From assembly GCA_965232255.1 (NCBI GenBank), contig OZ246962.1, positions 248,001 to 312,000 on the forward strand: a DNA stretch of 64,000 nucleotides, in the 5' to 3' direction. Positions 15,495 through 24,754 of the stretch are shown one piece after another. The notes under the pieces were generated by a model. The model had not been told where the DNA came from and searched no databases. It saw nothing but the letters and a program-made list of their open reading frames with translations. Both the position numbers and the translations under genes were made by a program. The stretch is from Endozoicomonas sp965232255. GTDB taxonomy: Bacteria > Pseudomonadota > Gammaproteobacteria > Pseudomonadales > Endozoicomonadaceae. Each line of letters opens with the position of its first letter. The first letter of the stretch is position 1.

Positions 15495-16484
15495 TCAGCT
15501 TTGGCGAGGCGAAAAATAAAACCAGAGAAAACGCACAGCCACATAAGCAACCAGTCCTGTGGCTACCAGCAACTCAAAATTAGCTAATGAGTAGAGGACA
15601 TCATACGCTGCCCGGTGCCCTTGCTGAAGCAGTACATCTGCCACTTTAAACAACGCGGTAGCACCGACCACCATAGGGAAGGTAAATGAAGCGTAACCCG
15701 GCGAGAATGGCAGGCGCAGCAGACGTATCAAGGCAACATAAACCAGGGCCGTCATGAAAATGGCCAACGGTAAAAGAATCGCAACCAGTAAATAGTCTGG
15801 CTGATCAGTGATGGTCAGATAACCAGCCAGCGAGAGACTGGCAGGCGCGCCCATAATGGCAAACGTCGGCAGGGCCGCCTGGGGAATTGCTTCCGAGAAA
15901 ATCAGGCGGTACAGCATGATCGGCAGCTTGAAGAAGAAAACACCAAGTCCAAACCAAAACAGCCAGTAAACCATGGTCTCGAAGCCCATACCTGCGCTGG
16001 TCAGGGCGGCAACAATAATACCGACCGGCGGCACAAACCAGCTTGGCACCATATGGTGCAAACGAAAGTCTATCAACCGATGTACGGCAAAACTGATGAA
16101 CAGCAGGATATGGGCAAACACCGCTAGTAACCACAGTCCTCTGGCAACGCCGGGCATCACTGGTAGCAGCGACTGGGCAATCACCATAGACGCCATGGCA
16201 CAAGTTGGTAGAACGCTACCAGCCACCGGATGTGCCAAATCTTCACGGAACAGGTTTGGGTTGGTGATGAACTTGAGAATAAGTGCCAGTACCAGCACAC
16301 TGGCGACTGCTGCCGTTAAAAACTGGAACGATTGCCCATAGTCCGGCATCGCCAACGACCAGGCTCCTCCCAAACTGGCAATACCCAACGCCAGCCCACC
16401 CAAGGGCGTCGGTACATTCCTTAAACGAACACTCAGTCCCTTTTTGTGGGTTTGCAAGCCACTTTCAAACTGATCAACATCCAC
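15495..16484 (-). CDS. TDT/SLAC1 family transporter or anion channel
   Basis: 329 residues with about ten hydrophobic helices and a short polar N-terminus (MDVDQFESGLQTHKKGLSVR). The tellurite-resistance/dicarboxylate (TehA, SLAC1) pattern is recognisable: VPTPLGGLALGIASLGGAWS near residue 25, and HHMVPSWFVPPVGIIVAALT near 150. SLAC1 relatives conduct small anions through a pore gated by a Phe. The substrate here is unknown; tellurite export should not be assumed. Confidence 0.85.
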   Translation of the reverse strand: MDVDQFESGLQTHKKGLSVRLRNVPTPLGGLALGIASLGGAWSLAMPDYGQSFQFLTAAVASVLVLALILKFITNPNLFREDLAHPVAGSVLPTCAMASMVIAQSLLPVMPGVARGLWLLAVFAHILLFISFAVHRLIDFRLHHMVPSWFVPPVGIIVAALTSAGMGFETMVYWLFWFGLGVFFFKLPIMLYRLIFSEAIPQAALPTFAIMGAPASLSLAGYLTITDQPDYLLVAILLPLAIFMTALVYVALIRLLRLPFSPGYASFTFPMVVGATALFKVADVLLQQGHRAAYDVLYSLANFELLVATGLVAYVAVRFLWFYFSPRQS

Positions 16485-17347
16485 TCATTTGTCTCCGGGA
16501 AATACAGCTGCCACACAGGGCAATAAAGTTTTCAGGCATTGCCGCCAGGTGCGATCCGACAACAACTTCTCGGCTTCACCGTGGGCAACGGTGGATATTG
16601 CCCAAATTGAAGTTCTGAACACCACCATTCAAAAAGTTATTGCTGGACAAATCCCTGGCTGAAAATGCCCATAAGAGCATTTTCTCAGCAACAATAATCA
16701 TCTGCGCTGGGCAGGAAAAATCATATTTGCTGATATTTGAATTAAGATTTTCTTATACAGCCGTTTGGGCGCACCGACAACCGCCCTTGCTGGACTCAGC
16801 CCGATATTTGCCTTTATATTGCTATCCTGTGCTAAACAGCAGTTGCTATATCACTAAAAACAAGGCTTGCGTCGTTAAAATGCCGACTATCAGAAAATGG
16901 CAGACTTGATTGGCTCTTCATCAATGCAGCACAGCCGATGCCAACACTTGTCCTGTTATCCACAAGGGAGACTGCCAACTTCAGGTACTAGGTAATTATA
17001 CCAAAATACACCCATATAATGCCCCTGAACCGATGACAAAACGTGCTGGCATCTCTAGAATTTCTCATCATTCCCTTGGGACTGTGGACGTTTCATGGTG
17101 CACCGATAGTTTGAGAAGTTTTCTGGACAACACACGACGTTGCAGCAATACCTGCTGGAGTAGGTGCCAACTGTCTTTCAAGATGCTGCAATTTAGCCAA
17201 CTTTCTCTATACGCAGTACCACAGAAGCTCATTTGCACACAGTTTGACAAGGACATGCGGTTTATAAGCAAATGGATAGGCCATCAAGCCTCGTTATGAA
17301 ACGTCAACAGCCTCTTAATTATCTTTGAACAAACTGGACTGTTTACC
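16485..17347. other. 863-bp gap without a supported gene
   Basis: Open frames here (for example 16910-17299 on plus) have no recognisable protein features and I do not call them. The stretch holds an 8-bp stem-loop at 16661-16684 (GAAAATGC/GCATTTTC) and a TTGACA at about 17246-17251 that has no well-spaced -10. It is the upstream region of ridA on one side and of the TDT gene on the other, so promoters for both must lie here. Many relatives have spoT before ridA; nothing of spoT is seen. Confidence 0.5.
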
Positions 17348-17725
17348 ATGGAAAAAGTGATTGAAACCCCTGATGCGCCGCCAGCCATAGGTCCTTACTC
17401 ACAGGGTATGCGCTTTGGCAACCTGGTCTGCACCTCTGGCCAATTGCCCATCAACCCGGAAACCGGTGAAGTCTCTGAAGACACTAAGGAACAGGCACAC
17501 CAGTGCCTGAAAAACCTGAAAGCTGTGCTGGAAGCCGCTGGCAGCAGCCTGAACCGGGTTAAAAAAGTCACTGTATTCGTGCGTGACATGGAGGAATTCA
17601 GCAATATCAACGAAGTGTACAAGCATTACTTCAGAGTACCTTTTCCGGCTCGTACCCTGGTGGAAGTTTCTCGTCTGCCCAAAGATGTGAAAGTAGAAAT
17701 CGAAGCGCTGGCGACTGTTGACTAG
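17348..17725 (+). CDS. ridA: RidA family reactive-intermediate deaminase
   Basis: 125 residues, full length. The start is MEKVIETPDAPPAIGPYSQG; the Rid signature includes the conserved Arg in the PFPARTLVEVSRLPKDVKVEIEA tail (about residues 98-120). RidA hydrolyses enamine/imine intermediates such as 2-aminoacrylate formed by PLP enzymes. It is a single gene convergent with the DUF2058 gene. Confidence 0.95.
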   Translation: MEKVIETPDAPPAIGPYSQGMRFGNLVCTSGQLPINPETGEVSEDTKEQAHQCLKNLKAVLEAAGSSLNRVKKVTVFVRDMEEFSNINEVYKHYFRVPFPARTLVEVSRLPKDVKVEIEALATVD

Positions 17726-17759
17726 TCGTGGACGCCAAACAGCGGGGTCATCGATCAAC

Positions 17760-17821
17760 AACGTGAAAGTGAGGCTAATCAGAGTCCGTTAAAACGACAC
17801 CTGACTGCTAACTTTCACGTT
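17760..17821. repeat. Long inverted repeat between convergent genes
   Basis: AACGTGAAAGT (17760-17770) and ACTTTCACGTT (17811-17821) form a perfect 11-bp stem with a 40-nt loop. It lies between convergent ridA and the DUF2058 gene. It may help transcription end from both sides, but there is no T-run. Confidence 0.4.
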
Positions 17822-17894
17822 GCCAGAATGACAATGGCAAGCTGTCCGCAGACAGCCCACTCTCAAAAGCCGCAACGGGAAAGCCGACAGAAAG

Positions 17895-18443
17895 CTACCA
17901 CATCAGATCGTCCGGAATCTGGTAGTCCGCGTACCAGTCCTCTTCTTCTGTTGTCAGATCGTCTGACTTATCGTTTTGCATCACAATGGCATCCGGTTTG
18001 CGTTCGGCAATTTTGCTGGCTACTGGTGCCGGCAGCACCATGAACTCTTCGCCGAGGATGGCCAGGGCCAACAAGCCACGCTCAAGTTTGTTGCGCTGCT
18101 CTTCAGTGACATAGAGCTTCTTGATTTTGTTGTCATAAACGAACTTGTATTCAGACTCTCCGCCTGCCCGGGACATGGCATTCGTTTCGATCAACTGGCG
18201 CACCTGGGCGTCCACCGCCTTGCGCTGACGCTCATCTTCCAGCTTGCGATTAAGTTCCCGGTCCGCTTCAGCCTGATCCAGCCGCTCTTTTTCCAGTTCG
18301 ATCCGACGCTTTTCCTGCTCGGTCATCTCACCTGACCGGGCGGCCTGCTGTTTGTTTTTCTTATTGCTGGTTTTGGCTTGCAATGCTTGCTGTTTAGTGG
18401 CCAGACCGGCTTTCATCAGCTGGTCACGAAGTGATTTACCCAT
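17895..18443 (-). CDS. DUF2058 (YaiL-like) protein
   Basis: 182 residues from ATG 18443 (MGKSLRDQLMKAGLATKQQA). A long charged region rich in Lys, Glu and Gln (about 20-85) is probably coiled coil. It is followed by the DUF2058 domain (YKFVYDNKIKKLYVTEEQRN, then GLLALAILGEEFMVLPAPVA). E. coli YaiL is ribosome- or nucleoid-associated in large-scale work, but the function is unknown. The frame is open upstream to 18488, without similarity. Confidence 0.88.
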   Translation of the reverse strand: MGKSLRDQLMKAGLATKQQALQAKTSNKKNKQQAARSGEMTEQEKRRIELEKERLDQAEADRELNRKLEDERQRKAVDAQVRQLIETNAMSRAGGESEYKFVYDNKIKKLYVTEEQRNKLERGLLALAILGEEFMVLPAPVASKIAERKPDAIVMQNDKSDDLTTEEEDWYADYQIPDDLMW

Positions 18444-18673
18444 GGTATTTGTCGATTCAAGGCAAGAAAAGGAGCTCAATTCTAGCAACCACGCCTATCA
18501 ACCGCCAGCTACCAAAAAAATGAGCATCCCAGGATTTTGTCAACATTAATCATCTGCGGATCTCCAACGACTAACTTCATACGGCGCTTGCCTATGCCTA
18601 CGCAAGTGGAGCCAGTCCGTCAGCTGCTGCAACGCAAATCTTACCGAGCCAAAAACAGTCGTTGCCCAACCCT

Positions 18674-19444
18674 CTAACAAACCTCTTTCCAGTACTCCCG
18701 CTTCAACAGGTAGGCAAATATCAGGAAAACAGCCAGAAACAGGAAGACATAAATACCCAGCTGCTTGCGCTGTTCCTGCATTGGCTCGGCGGAATAGGCC
18801 AGGAAATTCACCAGGTCGTAAACCATCTGATCAAACTCGGGCGGCGTCATACTGCCCTTTCTCTGCGGATCAAGCGACAGACCACAGACCTTTTCACCCG
18901 TTAACGGGTCGCGCTCATTGGGCAACGCATCCTGACAGGTATCGATCTGGACGCCCTGCAGCTCCAGCAGCGCATGGGGCATGCCAACATCAGGAAACAC
19001 TTTGTTATTAACGCCATAAGGGCGGCTTGGGTCTTCGTAGAAAGTTCTCAGGTAGGTGTACAACCAATCTGGGCCACCGCGCACACGGGAAACCAGCGTC
19101 AGATCCGGCGGTGCAACCCCGAACCACGCTTTGGCCTCGACGGGGTCCATGCTGTTGTGCATCAGGTCGCCGATTTTGGCGGTTTTGTTGAATACCAGGT
19201 TAGCCATCATCAAATCGTGGGGAATTCCCAAATCACCAGCAACCCGTTCATAACGCTGATAACCGGTGGCGTGACAGCCAGCACAATAGTTCTGGAAATA
19301 GCGTATACCTCGCTGTAACGATGCTCTATCAGTCGGGTCAACATCTGCCCTGTCCAGCGGATAACCCCCACCTGCTGCCAGAACTAGCGTAGAAAACAGC
19401 AGTGAACCCAGCAGTGCCTTAATGGTTAGTATTGTTATTTTCAT
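18674..19444 (-). CDS. petC: Ubiquinol-cytochrome c reductase, cytochrome c1
   Basis: 256 residues from ATG 19444 (MKITILTIKALLGSLLFSTL): signal peptide, then haem c motif CAGCH in YFQNYCAGCHATGYQRY (about residues 45-60). A distal Met ligand is probable in the DVGMPHALLELQG region (about 160), and the C-terminal membrane anchor is YVFLFLAVFLIFAYLL. It passes electrons from the Rieske protein to cytochrome c in complex III. The start overlaps the petB stop by one base (TGATG), showing tight translational coupling. Confidence 0.97.
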   Translation of the reverse strand: MKITILTIKALLGSLLFSTLVLAAGGGYPLDRADVDPTDRASLQRGIRYFQNYCAGCHATGYQRYERVAGDLGIPHDLMMANLVFNKTAKIGDLMHNSMDPVEAKAWFGVAPPDLTLVSRVRGGPDWLYTYLRTFYEDPSRPYGVNNKVFPDVGMPHALLELQGVQIDTCQDALPNERDPLTGEKVCGLSLDPQRKGSMTPPEFDQMVYDLVNFLAYSAEPMQEQRKQLGIYVFLFLAVFLIFAYLLKREYWKEVC

Positions 19445-20679
19445 CAGCCGGTCACCCTCTCCGGTAGTGGTTTGGTTTTCTCCCACCGGGTATAAAAAGG
19501 CATCAACAAAAAGAAGGCAAAATAGAGCAAGGTGCAAATCTGGGCGATCAGCGTATATGTCTCGGTGGCTGGCTGCGTGCCCAGCCAGGTCAGCAAAATA
19601 AAGACGAAGGCAAATACGACAATGCTCGTCTTGCTGATAATGCCTTTATAACGCCACGATCTGACCGGGCTTCGATCCAGCCATGGCAAGACAAAGAGAA
19701 TAGCGATGGCACCGCCCATGGCAATAACGCCCCCGAGCTTGGAATCAATCGGACCAATCTCAAAGGTGATTGCGCGCAAAATGGAGTAAAACGCTCCGAA
19801 ATACCAGACAGGCGCAATATGTTCAGGCGTTTTCAAACCGTTGGCCGGCTCAAAGTTGGCATGCTCCAGGAAAAAGCCGCCCATTTCCGGGAAGAAGAAA
19901 ATAATGCCGCAGAAGACAAACAAGAAGACCACCAGACCGACGATATCCTTAACCGTGTAATAAGGATGAAAGGCAATGCCATCCAACGGCACGCCGTCCG
20001 GCCCCTTGTTTTTCTTGATATCGATGCCGTCAGGATTATTGGAACCAACTTCGTGCAGAGCCAGAATATGCAAAAAGACCAGACCCAAAATAACAATGGG
20101 CAACGCCACCACATGCAAAGCAAAAAAGCGGTTTAGCGTGATGCCAGAAATCAAAAAGTCGCCACGAATCCACTGCTGCAAATCTGGACCAATCACTGGA
20201 ATGGCGCCAAACAACGAGATAATGACCTGGGCGCCCCAATAAGACATCTGTCCCCACGGCAACAGGTAGCCCATAAAAGCCTCACCCATCAGTGCCAGGT
20301 AGATGGCCATGCCAAAAATCCAGATCAGTTCACGGGGCGCTTTATAAGAGCCATACAACAGCGCCCGGAACATGTGGCAGTAAACCACCACGAAAAACAT
20401 CGACGCACCAGTGGAGTGCATATAACGAATCAGCCAGCCAAACTCCACGTCCCGCATAATGTACTCTACCGAAGCAAACGCCGCCTCGGCACTGGGCACA
20501 TAGCTCATGGTTAGCCAGATACCGGTGAGTAGCTGGTTAACCAGTACGAAAATGGCCAGCGAACCAAAAAAATACCAGAAGTTAAAATTTTTCGGCGCGT
20601 AATACTTGCTGAGGTGTTTTTCCCACGCCTGGGTAACGGGCAGTCGGGCATCCACCCAGGCCATTAGTTTGTTTCCCAT
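19444..20679 (-). CDS. petB: Ubiquinol-cytochrome c reductase, cytochrome b
   Basis: About 411 residues from ATG 20679, preceded by GAGGAG. Haem-ligand histidines lie in helix B (MHSTGASMFFVVVYCHMFRA) and helix D (FFALHVVALPIVILGLVFLH). The Qo region has GYLLPWGQMSYWGAQVI and PVWYFGAFYSILR. It is the quinol-oxidising membrane core of complex III. A GTG three bases earlier is possible. The gene overlaps petA and petC by one base each. Confidence 0.98.
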   Translation of the reverse strand: MGNKLMAWVDARLPVTQAWEKHLSKYYAPKNFNFWYFFGSLAIFVLVNQLLTGIWLTMSYVPSAEAAFASVEYIMRDVEFGWLIRYMHSTGASMFFVVVYCHMFRALLYGSYKAPRELIWIFGMAIYLALMGEAFMGYLLPWGQMSYWGAQVIISLFGAIPVIGPDLQQWIRGDFLISGITLNRFFALHVVALPIVILGLVFLHILALHEVGSNNPDGIDIKKNKGPDGVPLDGIAFHPYYTVKDIVGLVVFLFVFCGIIFFFPEMGGFFLEHANFEPANGLKTPEHIAPVWYFGAFYSILRAITFEIGPIDSKLGGVIAMGGAIAILFVLPWLDRSPVRSWRYKGIISKTSIVVFAFVFILLTWLGTQPATETYTLIAQICTLLYFAFFLLMPFYTRWEKTKPLPERVTG

Positions 20680-21272
20680 CACGCAGTCTCCTCATCTTTA
20701 CCGATAATCAGAATGTCATCGCCTTCAAAGGAGTAAGGAGGAACCACCAGATTGGTCGGGGCAGGCACGCCCTTATAGACGCGCCCGGCCAAGTCGAATT
20801 TGGAGCCATGACAAGGGCAGAAGTAACCGCCCTGCCAGTTGACGTCAAACTCCATTGGCTTGACCTCCGGCAGATATTTGGGCGAGCACCCGAGATGCGT
20901 ACACAGGCCGACAAGTACCAGGAATTCCTCTTTTCTGGCACGGGATTCATTGGTTGCGTAGTCGGGCTGTTCGGAGTTTTGCGACTCAGGATCTCGCAAG
21001 CGAGCGTGCAGCGATGTCAACTCATCCAGCATGGCTTGTGTACGACGCAGGACAAACACCGGTTTACCACGCCATTCGTAGACCACTTGCTGACCGGGAG
21101 CGAGCTTGCTCAGATTAACTTTGACCGGAGCACCAGCGGCACGGGCCTTGGCACTTGGATTCCACGATTTCAGGAAAGGGGTGACGGCACCGGCGACCCC
21201 GGCAGCCCCCACCACCGAAGTCGCGGCCACGAGAAAGCGGCGCCGACCGTTGTTTACGCCGTTGTCACTCAT
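20679..21272 (-). CDS. petA: Ubiquinol-cytochrome c reductase, Rieske iron-sulfur subunit
   Basis: 197 residues from ATG 21272 (MSDNGVNNGRRRFLVAATSV). The twin-arginine signal RRRFL is followed by a hydrophobic anchor. The [2Fe-2S] ligands are in CTHLGC and CPCHGS, and the tail is the usual PAPTNLVVPPYSFEGD. It takes the first electron from ubiquinol at the Qo site. First gene of petABC. The open frame to 21425 upstream is not used because the Tat signal begins just after ATG 21272. Confidence 0.97.
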   Translation of the reverse strand: MSDNGVNNGRRRFLVAATSVVGAAGVAGAVTPFLKSWNPSAKARAAGAPVKVNLSKLAPGQQVVYEWRGKPVFVLRRTQAMLDELTSLHARLRDPESQNSEQPDYATNESRARKEEFLVLVGLCTHLGCSPKYLPEVKPMEFDVNWQGGYFCPCHGSKFDLAGRVYKGVPAPTNLVVPPYSFEGDDILIIGKDEETA

Positions 21273-21723
21273 TAACCTACTCTCCCCATCTGGTGACTTC
21301 TTGTTGTTGTCTATGGGTGCGGGAGTAACGAACTCCCTGCCAGGCATCGTCTCTCTCAGGAAACAGAACTGCTCAAAGAATAACAGAGTTACCTGTGACG
21401 CGTGACTTTTATCAGGTAGGCACAAATATCAGGTAGGTACAAAGACCGGATAAACCAGCCACATTATCACTAGGCAACAATATTAACTTCACCAACCATT
21501 ATTAATCCCGCCAACTATTTACACCTACCTATATACGAACATACACCTAATTATACTGCTTTTGATTAACAAAAAAAACGCTGTGAAATGCTCTTGCAGA
21601 AGAGAGATCTTTCAACATAAATCCCTCATATCAGCGAGGAACTTCAGACAGTACAAGAAAGTCCAAGATCATCGTTCGACAATATTTTCTATGCTTGTCA
21701 GGCACCTGCTAATCGGGGAAAAA
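21273..21723. other. Divergent promoter region petABC / small PPxY gene
   Basis: 451 bp, clearly AT-rich between about 21440 and 21700, between petA (minus) and the unknown gene at 21724 (plus). It contains the direct repeat ATCAGGTAGG at about 21411-21437. I see no gene here; both promoters must lie within it, but no clear hexamer pair could be settled. Confidence 0.4.
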
Positions 21724-22362
21724 ATGATTAATCAACCCACCTCTCAGAGCATGAACAGACATTCATCACCAGTTGTTTTTATCCAATCTGGCGTAGCGGC
21801 AGGCGGTGTGACCGGCTTCATATATGGCCTTTACCAGGGGGCCAAAGTCACTGGTTGTCCCGAGACGTGCAAAAGCTATATGAGCTTGGCTAATAGCCAA
21901 GGTTCTCTTGGTGGACTAATAAGCAATTCTGGTGTCTGTGCTGGTATCTCGTTGGGCATTTGTCTGGCCGTCAGCTGTCTTGGGGCAGTGACTCTTGGAT
22001 CAATCGGATATGCCTGTGCAGAACCGCAGGAGAAAGAAAGATTTTATCAAGACCTTGTCTCGGGCGAGCTTTTCGGTCACATCTGCGAATGCGGTCCTCC
22101 CACACGTAGGGGTTTGCGTGGAGGTAATCAGGATAATATTAATAATCCAGTGTTCGATCTCACTGACGATGCGCCCGAAGAAACCAACATCACTAGCCAC
22201 CCCGTACCTGAGCCACCCACTTATGAGGATCTTTTCCCGGAACCACCACCCTACGAAAATGCAGCTCGCATGGTATCGTCAGGCACAGCATCGTCAGGTC
22301 GCGCTGCTCGGCAGTCTTGCGAGTCACAAGATACAGCGATTCCTTCTACGGCTACCACCTGA
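21724..22362 (+). CDS. Unrecognised small membrane protein with two PPxY motifs
   Basis: 212 residues from ATG 21724 (MINQPTSQSMNRHSSPVVFI), with GGGG before the ATG. Residues about 17-42 and 66-97 are glycine-rich hydrophobic segments (two probable membrane helices) with several Cys. The C-terminal half (about 100-212) is polar and acidic and contains PPTY (164-167) and PPPY (174-177), each followed by acidic residues. PPxY is the ligand of WW domains, which are mainly eukaryotic. There is no known domain. It is inserted between the rpsI-rplM and petABC blocks that are often neighbours. A secreted or host-facing protein is possible, but not shown. Upstream ATG at 21691 is an alternative start. 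Confidence 0.65.
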   Translation: MINQPTSQSMNRHSSPVVFIQSGVAAGGVTGFIYGLYQGAKVTGCPETCKSYMSLANSQGSLGGLISNSGVCAGISLGICLAVSCLGAVTLGSIGYACAEPQEKERFYQDLVSGELFGHICECGPPTRRGLRGGNQDNINNPVFDLTDDAPEETNITSHPVPEPPTYEDLFPEPPPYENAARMVSSGTASSGRAARQSCESQDTAIPSTATT

Positions 22363-22370
22363 TTTTCAGT

Positions 22371-22400
22371 AAAAAAAAACCACCTTGCGGTGGTTTTTTT
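22371..22400. terminator. Bidirectional intrinsic terminator
   Basis: The stem ACCACC/GGTGGT is flanked by a run of A and a run of T. It ends the PPxY gene (+) and rplM-rpsI (-). Confidence 0.9.
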
Positions 22401-22428
22401 CGGCCCAAAAGACCAAGAGTGCATCGTA

Positions 22429-22821
22429 TCAGCGCTTGGAGAACTGCGGACGCTTACGAGCTTTACGCAGGCCCACTTTCTTACGCTCAACTTCACGGGC
22501 ATCGCGAGTAACGTAGCCGGCTTTACGCAGCGCAGAACGCAGCGTCTCATCGTACTGCATCAGCGCGCGGGTGATACCGTGACGGATAGCACCAGCCTGA
22601 CCAGAACCACCGCCACCAGATACAGTGATCTTGATGTCGAACTTCTCAGTCAGTTCAGTCAATTCCAGAGGCTGACGAACAACCATACGTGCAGTTTCAC
22701 GACCAAAGTATTCGTCCAGGGAACGGCCATTGACAGTAATACTGCCAGCACCACTTCTCAGAAAAACACGCGCGGTAGCGGACTTGCGACGTCCGGTTCC
22801 ATAGTATTGTGTTACAGACAT
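22429..22821 (-). CDS. rpsI: 30S ribosomal protein S9 (uS9)
   Basis: 130 residues from ATG 22821 (MSVTQYYGTGRRKSATARVF), with the GQAGAIRHGITRAL core and basic KKVGLRKARKRPQFSKR tail that reaches the P-site tRNA. The ribosome-binding site GGGGTGG is present. It lies 12 bp after rplM, the universal rplM-rpsI operon. An in-frame start two codons upstream is unlikely. Confidence 0.98.
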   Translation of the reverse strand: MSVTQYYGTGRRKSATARVFLRSGAGSITVNGRSLDEYFGRETARMVVRQPLELTELTEKFDIKITVSGGGGSGQAGAIRHGITRALMQYDETLRSALRKAGYVTRDAREVERKKVGLRKARKRPQFSKR

Positions 22822-22833
22822 AACCACCCCTGA

Positions 22834-23262
22834 TTAGATTTCCAGTTGCTGAGGCTGCTGAGCAGCATGTGGATGCTCGCTGCCGGCATAAACCTTCAGC
22901 TTGCTGTACATGGCACGACCCAAAGTGTTCTTGGGCAGCATCCCCTTAACAGCCGTTTCGATTACCAGCTCTGGCTTGTGGTCGATCAGCTTATCAAAGC
23001 TGATGGACTTGAGGCCGCCGATGTAACCGGTGTGGCGATGGTACATCTTGTCAGTAGACTTACGCCCGGTAACACGTACTTTCTCGGCGTTCACTACAAC
23101 GATGTAGTCACCAGTGTCCACGTGAGGCGTGTACTCTGGCTTATGTTTGCCGCGCAGACGCAAAGCGATTTCTGTTGCCAGACGGCCCAGCGTTTTGCCT
23201 TCGGCATCAACTACGAACCAGTCACGTTTTACAGTTTCTGGCTTAGCACTAAAAGTTTTCAT
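22834..23262 (-). CDS. rplM: 50S ribosomal protein L13 (uL13)
   Basis: 142 residues, MKTFSAKPETVKRDWFVVDA, with the L13 signature GDYIVVVNAEKVRVTGRK and KGMLPKNTLGRAMYSKLKVY. First gene of rplM-rpsI. Its leader up to about 23340 should hold the promoter. Confidence 0.98.
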   Translation of the reverse strand: MKTFSAKPETVKRDWFVVDAEGKTLGRLATEIALRLRGKHKPEYTPHVDTGDYIVVVNAEKVRVTGRKSTDKMYHRHTGYIGGLKSISFDKLIDHKPELVIETAVKGMLPKNTLGRAMYSKLKVYAGSEHPHAAQQPQQLEI

Positions 23263-23484
23263 TTAATTCGCCTCTATGATACTGCTCACGCAATACCTGT
23301 TCCTACACGGCCGTTCCCTGCTGGAAAAGAGCCAGGCTAACAGCCCCTGATCAGCAATACCGGCCTGTTCAAAACATTGGGCGCTCAATCGGGAAACGGG
23401 AGCCGTATTATACCGTTTGATCTCAGGAATGAAAGCCCTCTGTGCAGCAGCAATACCGTAAACTGATCAGCTGGTAATATCGTT

Positions 23485-24591
23485 CTACTTATAGAGTGTC
23501 TGTGACTGCGTATCAGACGATCTGAGCACAGCCAGCAGATGACGCCCCTGGAAATACCCATTGAACTGCACTCCATCCGGCAAAGTTCTGGTGGCCAGCA
23601 CCAGTAGCTCTGAAGACACCGCGCCCGTGCGCGCTTCCACTGCCAGCAACAGTGAACTGACCAGCAGTCCGACCACGCTATAATTCCACAGGCTCGCTGC
23701 AAAACCACTCGCAAGGGTCAGGCAGGCAAAAGCTGTTGACATCCTGTGGGTAAACCAGTTCTCTTGTTCACCGTGATACCCGGTCACCATTCTCACTGGC
23801 GGCTGCGTCTGATCATTATCAGCAAAACTGAAACCAACCCCTTCAGACAAACCGTTAATACTGAACGGGCCGCCCAGGTCGAAGAACAGTTCGTTGTCTT
23901 TGGGGAAAACATAGTAACGATAACCAAAATAACCACCACGCCCGGCGCTGCTAATACGCAGCGTACTCAAGTCGAGCCACGGCAGAGACAGCGTATAAAG
24001 GCTACTTTGTGGCGACAGTACCAGGTCCAGGCTTGACTGGTGCGTGGCCAGAATGGCAAAGAGCAACAGGGGATTTTTCTGTAATCGGGTAGGAATAATG
24101 TTGGTATCCATATTTTTTATCATCCGCCCGGACTTGTTTTGCGTGGTATAAAACACCCGGTAACTCAATAAGCTGGTGTCACTTGCTGCCGGTACAGCTG
24201 CAGCAAAACGCACCTGTAGCGATTGACCGGTACTTTTCAAATAAGAAAGATAGTTCAGGTAGCCCAAAGAGACGTCATCGATCTCTTCCAGCTGTTCAAG
24301 CTCATCAGCCGCAGCAGGCACACTGATCAACATCTGGCAGGTGTCGGCATCCCCACTCAAGCAGCTGTGGCTGTATTGCAAATTCGCTTTGGTGCCATAA
24401 ACATCCAGCAGCTCGAAAGAACCTTCGTAAACAGTCAGTTGATCATTGTCGTATGAATTGTCGTCTGAAATGCCCGCGCTGGCCGAGGCAATTTCCATGC
24501 AAACTGCCACAACCAAAAACCTCAAAACCACTCTGGAAAAAAACGCGCTTGTCAGAGTCTTTGTTAAAGACCAGATCACGTCAGTGCTCAC
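23485..24591 (-). CDS. Unrecognised exported/membrane protein
   Basis: 368 residues if it starts at GTG 24591, which has AGGAAA six bases before it and leads straight into a signal-like segment (VVLRFLVVAVCMEIASASAG). The frame stays open to 24729 but without support. The middle is a soluble, Asp/Ser-rich region with many aromatic beta-like stretches (YGTKANLQYSHSCLSGDADT). A hydrophobic part follows near the C-terminus (AFACLTLASGFAASL, then VVGLLVSSLLLAVEA). I recognise no family. It is divergent from rpe and not in an operon. It is probably a periplasmic or inner-membrane protein. Confidence 0.6.
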   Translation of the reverse strand: MSTDVIWSLTKTLTSAFFSRVVLRFLVVAVCMEIASASAGISDDNSYDNDQLTVYEGSFELLDVYGTKANLQYSHSCLSGDADTCQMLISVPAAADELEQLEEIDDVSLGYLNYLSYLKSTGQSLQVRFAAAVPAASDTSLLSYRVFYTTQNKSGRMIKNMDTNIIPTRLQKNPLLLFAILATHQSSLDLVLSPQSSLYTLSLPWLDLSTLRISSAGRGGYFGYRYYVFPKDNELFFDLGGPFSINGLSEGVGFSFADNDQTQPPVRMVTGYHGEQENWFTHRMSTAFACLTLASGFAASLWNYSVVGLLVSSLLLAVEARTGAVSSELLVLATRTLPDGVQFNGYFQGRHLLAVLRSSDTQSQTLYK

Positions 24592-24754
24592 GGTTTCCTC
24601 CACTGGGTACGACGGCCAAAAGGCAACCGCACGGGAGTATAGCCATCGCTGAACAGCTGCCAGTAATTTACCGAAAATCCCGCCACATGGATGACTGACA
24701 GAAGTGCGGCGACCGGCTACAATCGCCACATTTCATAAAATGGCCAGGCACTCC

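Noticed and set aside
16956..16964. DnaA-box match TTATCCACA (another near 253-261)
   Set aside because: Single isolated boxes without neighbouring boxes or an AT-rich unwinding region; expected by chance.
16910..17299. 129-codon frame before ridA
   Set aside because: Cys/Ser/His-rich with no domain, no convincing ribosome-binding site and unusual composition; not supported as a gene.
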